A stretch of 8,201 nucleotides of DNA from Minisyncoccota bacterium (GTDB taxonomy: Bacteria > Patescibacteriota > Microgenomatia > UBA1400 > PJMF01). Positions 6,698 to 8,201 of the stretch are shown piece after piece. The position numbers and the translations under genes are program-made. The first letter of the stretch is position 1. Every line of letters starts with the position of its first letter. The stretch covers positions 1 through 8,201 of the forward strand of contig JAAZKO010000062.1 of the NCBI GenBank assembly GCA_012799795.1, written 5' to 3'. The notes under the pieces are model-generated. The model made no database searches, was not told the DNA's origin, and saw only the letters and a program-made list of their open reading frames with translations.

Positions 6698-6766
6698 TCC
6701 AAACTCGCTCCTCATTTTACTATCCAGATCTAATCAAACACATTAGGCTCCTCCCTGGGTATTCTG

Positions 6767-6791
6767 AAAAAGACCTATTCGGGTTTTTTCT
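6767..6791. terminator. Terminator-like stem, both orientations
   Basis: AAAA-G-ACC pairs with GGT and the following T-run around a TATTCG loop (about 8 bp including one G-T pair). T-runs lie on both sides, TTTTTT rightwards and TTTTT leftwards. It could end a rightward RNA starting near 6540 or the leftward membrane-gene transcript 460 bases downstream of its stop. Confidence 0.35.
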
Positions 6792-7223
6792 TGATTCATC
6801 AGTTCTTCTGCTCCCCAGACGTAGACCAACTAGAACTTTTCAACTCGAGGGCTTTCAGATCAAGAATCTCAAATCACTTTCTTACTCACCAGGCTATATT
6901 TATTTTTGCATCTTATCTGAGCAATTATCTAAACAAAGAACATTGAGTGTATCAAACTATATCATCCCAGACTAAAAAGATCCTATAATAAATAAGTTTT
7001 CCACAATTTTCACGTCTCTACCCTTTGCTGGCTACCTCTCTTGAAAAATTTACTCAGACTACCCTAGTAATTGTTTAACTATTTTTTATAAATTTTACTC
7101 AAAAAATCATTTTAAGACTGCTGAATTGCTAAGAAGATAATGGAGAAAGAACTATTAAAGTGACAGATAAAGAATCCAAAAACTAGCTAAAATTTCTTAG
7201 CTCTTCCCCACTCTGATTGTCTA

Positions 7224-7251
7224 TTAATTGGTTGATATATCAATCTAAATA
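7224..7251. repeat. dif-like imperfect palindrome, copy 2
   Basis: Left arm TTAATTGGTTG, centre ATATAT and right arm CAATCTAAATA; 6 of 11 arm positions pair. The reverse complement of this right arm (TATTTAGATTG) matches the left arm of copy 1 at 9 of 11 positions, so both copies are variants of one palindromic consensus. It lies three bases beyond the stop codon of the membrane protein gene. Confidence 0.45.
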
Positions 7252-7253
7252 TC

Positions 7254-8021
7254 TCATTTGCCTGGGAAGACCAAGATAAAGGCTAAAACAATAAAGATAC
7301 TCACCAGAGCATATTCGGTGGCTGTATTCTTGAACAGTCTACCCTGCAATAAGTTTTGAAATAAAGATAAACCCACGTAGACCAAAGACATAATAAATAA
7401 TGAGATATACCAAATTTGCATTGCTAGAAAAGAAAAACAAATTGCAAATTCAGCCAACAAGAGAACAAATAAAAGACTGTAATGAAAAATTTGCTGATTG
7501 ATTCGAGGCTCTAACTGCACCGACCACAAAGACATTAGCACCAAAATAAAATGAGCTAGAGCTACTAATAAGGCATTTAAATAAAAAGGTAAGCGCAAGG
7601 AAAAAATAGTGTTAGTTAGAAGTAAAGAGGTAATCATAGTAAAAAATAAGGCAATAGCCTGGGCTGCATATAAAAGTTGAATTGTTCTACCTTTAGCTAC
7701 CGAAAAAATGTTGGCAGTTAAAAACAGAGCGTACATCCCTACCCCAAAAATAACTAAAAGCACTAAACGAGACAATAGTACCTCTGGCAAGAGAAAGTAA
7801 AACAGGGCTACAGAAGAAGCATAAAGAACTGGTAAAGGTAGAATGGTCAACCATTCATAAATTTGCAAATCATCACTAAGTGCCCAAGCTGACATAAAAT
7901 AGCTAATTAGAGCAAATAGAGCAATAGCTCCATAGCGCCAATCAACAGGTACATATTGGGTGGCCAATAAGCCTAAAGACAATAAAATTGAAACAATAAC
8001 GAATTTTTCACGACGGCGCAT
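7254..8021 (-). CDS. Multi-spanning integral membrane protein, unknown function
   Basis: I do not recognise a family. The 255-residue product is almost entirely hydrophobic, with about nine likely membrane segments: near 8-24, 30-48, 57-78, 82-108, 115-137, 145-167, two within 179-226, and 237-252. Short charged loops separate them (SDDLQIYEW, SVAKGRT, EPRINQQ). No transporter, enzyme or binding motif stands out. An ATG 36 bases further upstream (8057) would give a longer protein, but those codons overlap the YebC-like gene. I choose 8021 because it gives MRRREKF followed at once by the first membrane segment, a normal positive-inside N-terminus, and begins four bases after the upstream stop (TAA-AAAT-ATG). 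The spacing indicates co-transcription and probably coupled translation with the YebC-like gene. Confidence 0.75.
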   Translation of the reverse strand: MRRREKFVIVSILLSLGLLATQYVPVDWRYGAIALFALISYFMSAWALSDDLQIYEWLTILPLPVLYASSVALFYFLLPEVLLSRLVLLVIFGVGMYALFLTANIFSVAKGRTIQLLYAAQAIALFFTMITSLLLTNTIFSLRLPFYLNALLVALAHFILVLMSLWSVQLEPRINQQIFHYSLLFVLLLAEFAICFSFLAMQIWYISLFIMSLVYVGLSLFQNLLQGRLFKNTATEYALVSIFIVLAFILVFPGK

Positions 8022-8025
8022 ATTT

Positions 8026-8201
8026 TTATTTTTCTTCGGGCAGGTCGGCTGCCACAAACACGTCTTCTACATCTTCATTCTCCATCAACAAATCCACTAA
8101 TTCAAGCGTTTCCCTTGTTTGTTTTTCATCTAATTCAATTTTAATTTTTGCTGTAAAACCGCCTTCTTGATCACGCTCAAACATATAGGCAGCACTACCG
8201 G
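8026..8201 (-). CDS. YebC/TACO1-family protein, C-terminal end
   Basis: The leftward frame enters from the right edge; 57 residues and the TAA are visible. It begins GSAAYMFER, matching the GSVAYMFxKKG strand of YebC/PmpR/TACO1 proteins. It ends with ELDEKQTRETLELVDLLMENEDVEDVFVAADLPEEK, matching the C-terminal helix-strand of that family (typically LIDxLEDxDDVQxVYxN). Members are cytosolic. YebC-type proteins are known as DNA-binding regulators and, for TACO1 and some bacterial YebC, as factors easing translation of difficult peptides. In ordinary members these two motifs are about 75 residues apart; here they are joined almost directly, so the domain normally inserted between them is missing. 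The N-terminal domain lies outside the window. The identification rests on motif recall, and a different short family cannot be excluded. Confidence 0.7.
   Translation of the reverse strand, partial: GSAAYMFERDQEGGFTAKIKIELDEKQTRETLELVDLLMENEDVEDVFVAADLPEEK

Larger units (their letters stand above)
6347..6715 (-). pseudogene. Interrupted open frame, possible gene or element remnant
   Basis: Reading leftwards from the ATG at 6713-6715, a frame of 34 codons (beginning MRSEFGGCSVTLEV) meets TAA at 6611-6613. The same frame is then open for 88 more codons, with no ATG, to TAA at 6344-6346. The second part has a hydrophobic stretch of membrane-spanning length (ILLFISTAFVYLLLNYFLF). The join region is also the site of a perfect inverted repeat. 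I do not recognise a protein family. It may be a decayed gene, or the frame may be a by-product of a structured or mobile DNA element. The opposite strand is also open over part of it, which weakens the coding case. Confidence 0.25.
6211..7253. other. About 1 kb without a convincing gene
   Basis: The stretch separates the leftward membrane gene from the leftward GNAT gene. No ATG-started frame of useful length fits. It contains a pair of dif-like palindromes (6290-6317 and 7224-7251), a purine-rich part on the + strand (6370-6540), a 7-bp perfect inverted repeat (6565-6590), a GC-richer block with hairpins (about 6600-6870), a terminator-like stem (6767-6791), and an interrupted leftward frame (6347-6715). 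A rightward frame without ATG is also open from 6646 to about 6973. A lone DnaA-box-like TTTTCCACA is at 6997-7005. Right of about 6880 I see only AT-rich sequence. Confidence 0.6.

Noticed and set aside
6997..7005. DnaA box or replication origin
   Set aside because: There is one TTTTCCACA with one mismatch to TTATCCACA; no cluster of boxes and no dnaA or dnaN nearby.
6211..7253. tmRNA, RNase P RNA or SRP RNA in the gene-free stretch
   Set aside because: I searched by eye on both strands for the T-arm GGTTCGA, the GAGGAAAGTCC core and the GGAAGGAAGCAG loop; none is present.
8022..8057. Upstream ATG (8057) as start of the multi-spanning membrane protein
   Set aside because: Those 12 codons overlap the end of the YebC-like gene, and the internal ATG at 8021 gives a typical positively charged N-terminus before the first membrane segment.
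1..8201. CRISPR array or toxin-antitoxin pair
   Set aside because: No regularly spaced direct repeats with unique spacers, and no small paired genes with toxin or antitoxin motifs.

Overview
This window is AT-rich bacterial chromosome using the standard code, with TGA, TAA and TAG all serving as stops. Shine-Dalgarno sequences are weak or badly placed before most starts, the one tRNA gene does not encode its CCA end, and two of the genes are membrane proteins I cannot assign. Together this would fit an uncultured, small-genome lineage such as Patescibacteria (CPR). That placement is an inference from general character, not from a marker phylogeny.

The left third (1-3492) reads rightwards and looks like one operon. 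It holds the 3' end of a family II (DHH/DHHA2) inorganic pyrophosphatase, a complete gyrA, and a small histidine phosphatase whose start lies inside the last codons of gyrA. GyrA carries an unusual N-terminal extension with a 27-bp tandem duplication, an extra segment of about 40 residues in the breakage-reunion domain, and Met where quinolone-sensitive gyrases have Asp/Glu.

From 3493 onward every gene reads leftwards: a small 3-TM membrane protein, tRNA-Ala(GGC) with a recognisable promoter, a complete XerC/D-type tyrosine recombinase, a GNAT acetyltransferase, a multi-spanning membrane protein, and the C-terminal end of a YebC/TACO1-family protein at the right edge. The YebC-like gene and the membrane protein are separated by four bases and are probably co-transcribed. 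The YebC fragment seems to lack the domain normally inserted between its GS-x-x-YMF strand and its C-terminal DDVQ-type helix.

Two long stretches have no convincing gene. The stretch at 3983-4447 holds the tRNA promoter, a hairpin and three evenly spaced CTGCTAA motifs. The stretch at 6211-7253 is the most unusual part of the window. It holds a pair of near-identical, dif-like palindromic sites about 930 bp apart, a perfect 7-bp inverted repeat, a GC-richer block with hairpins and a terminator-like stem, and a reading frame broken by a stop. With a Xer recombinase gene 0.9 kb away, the site pair is a candidate for Xer-mediated excision or integration, or the block may be a degenerate mobile-element remnant or a structured RNA locus. 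None of these readings is proven by the sequence alone.
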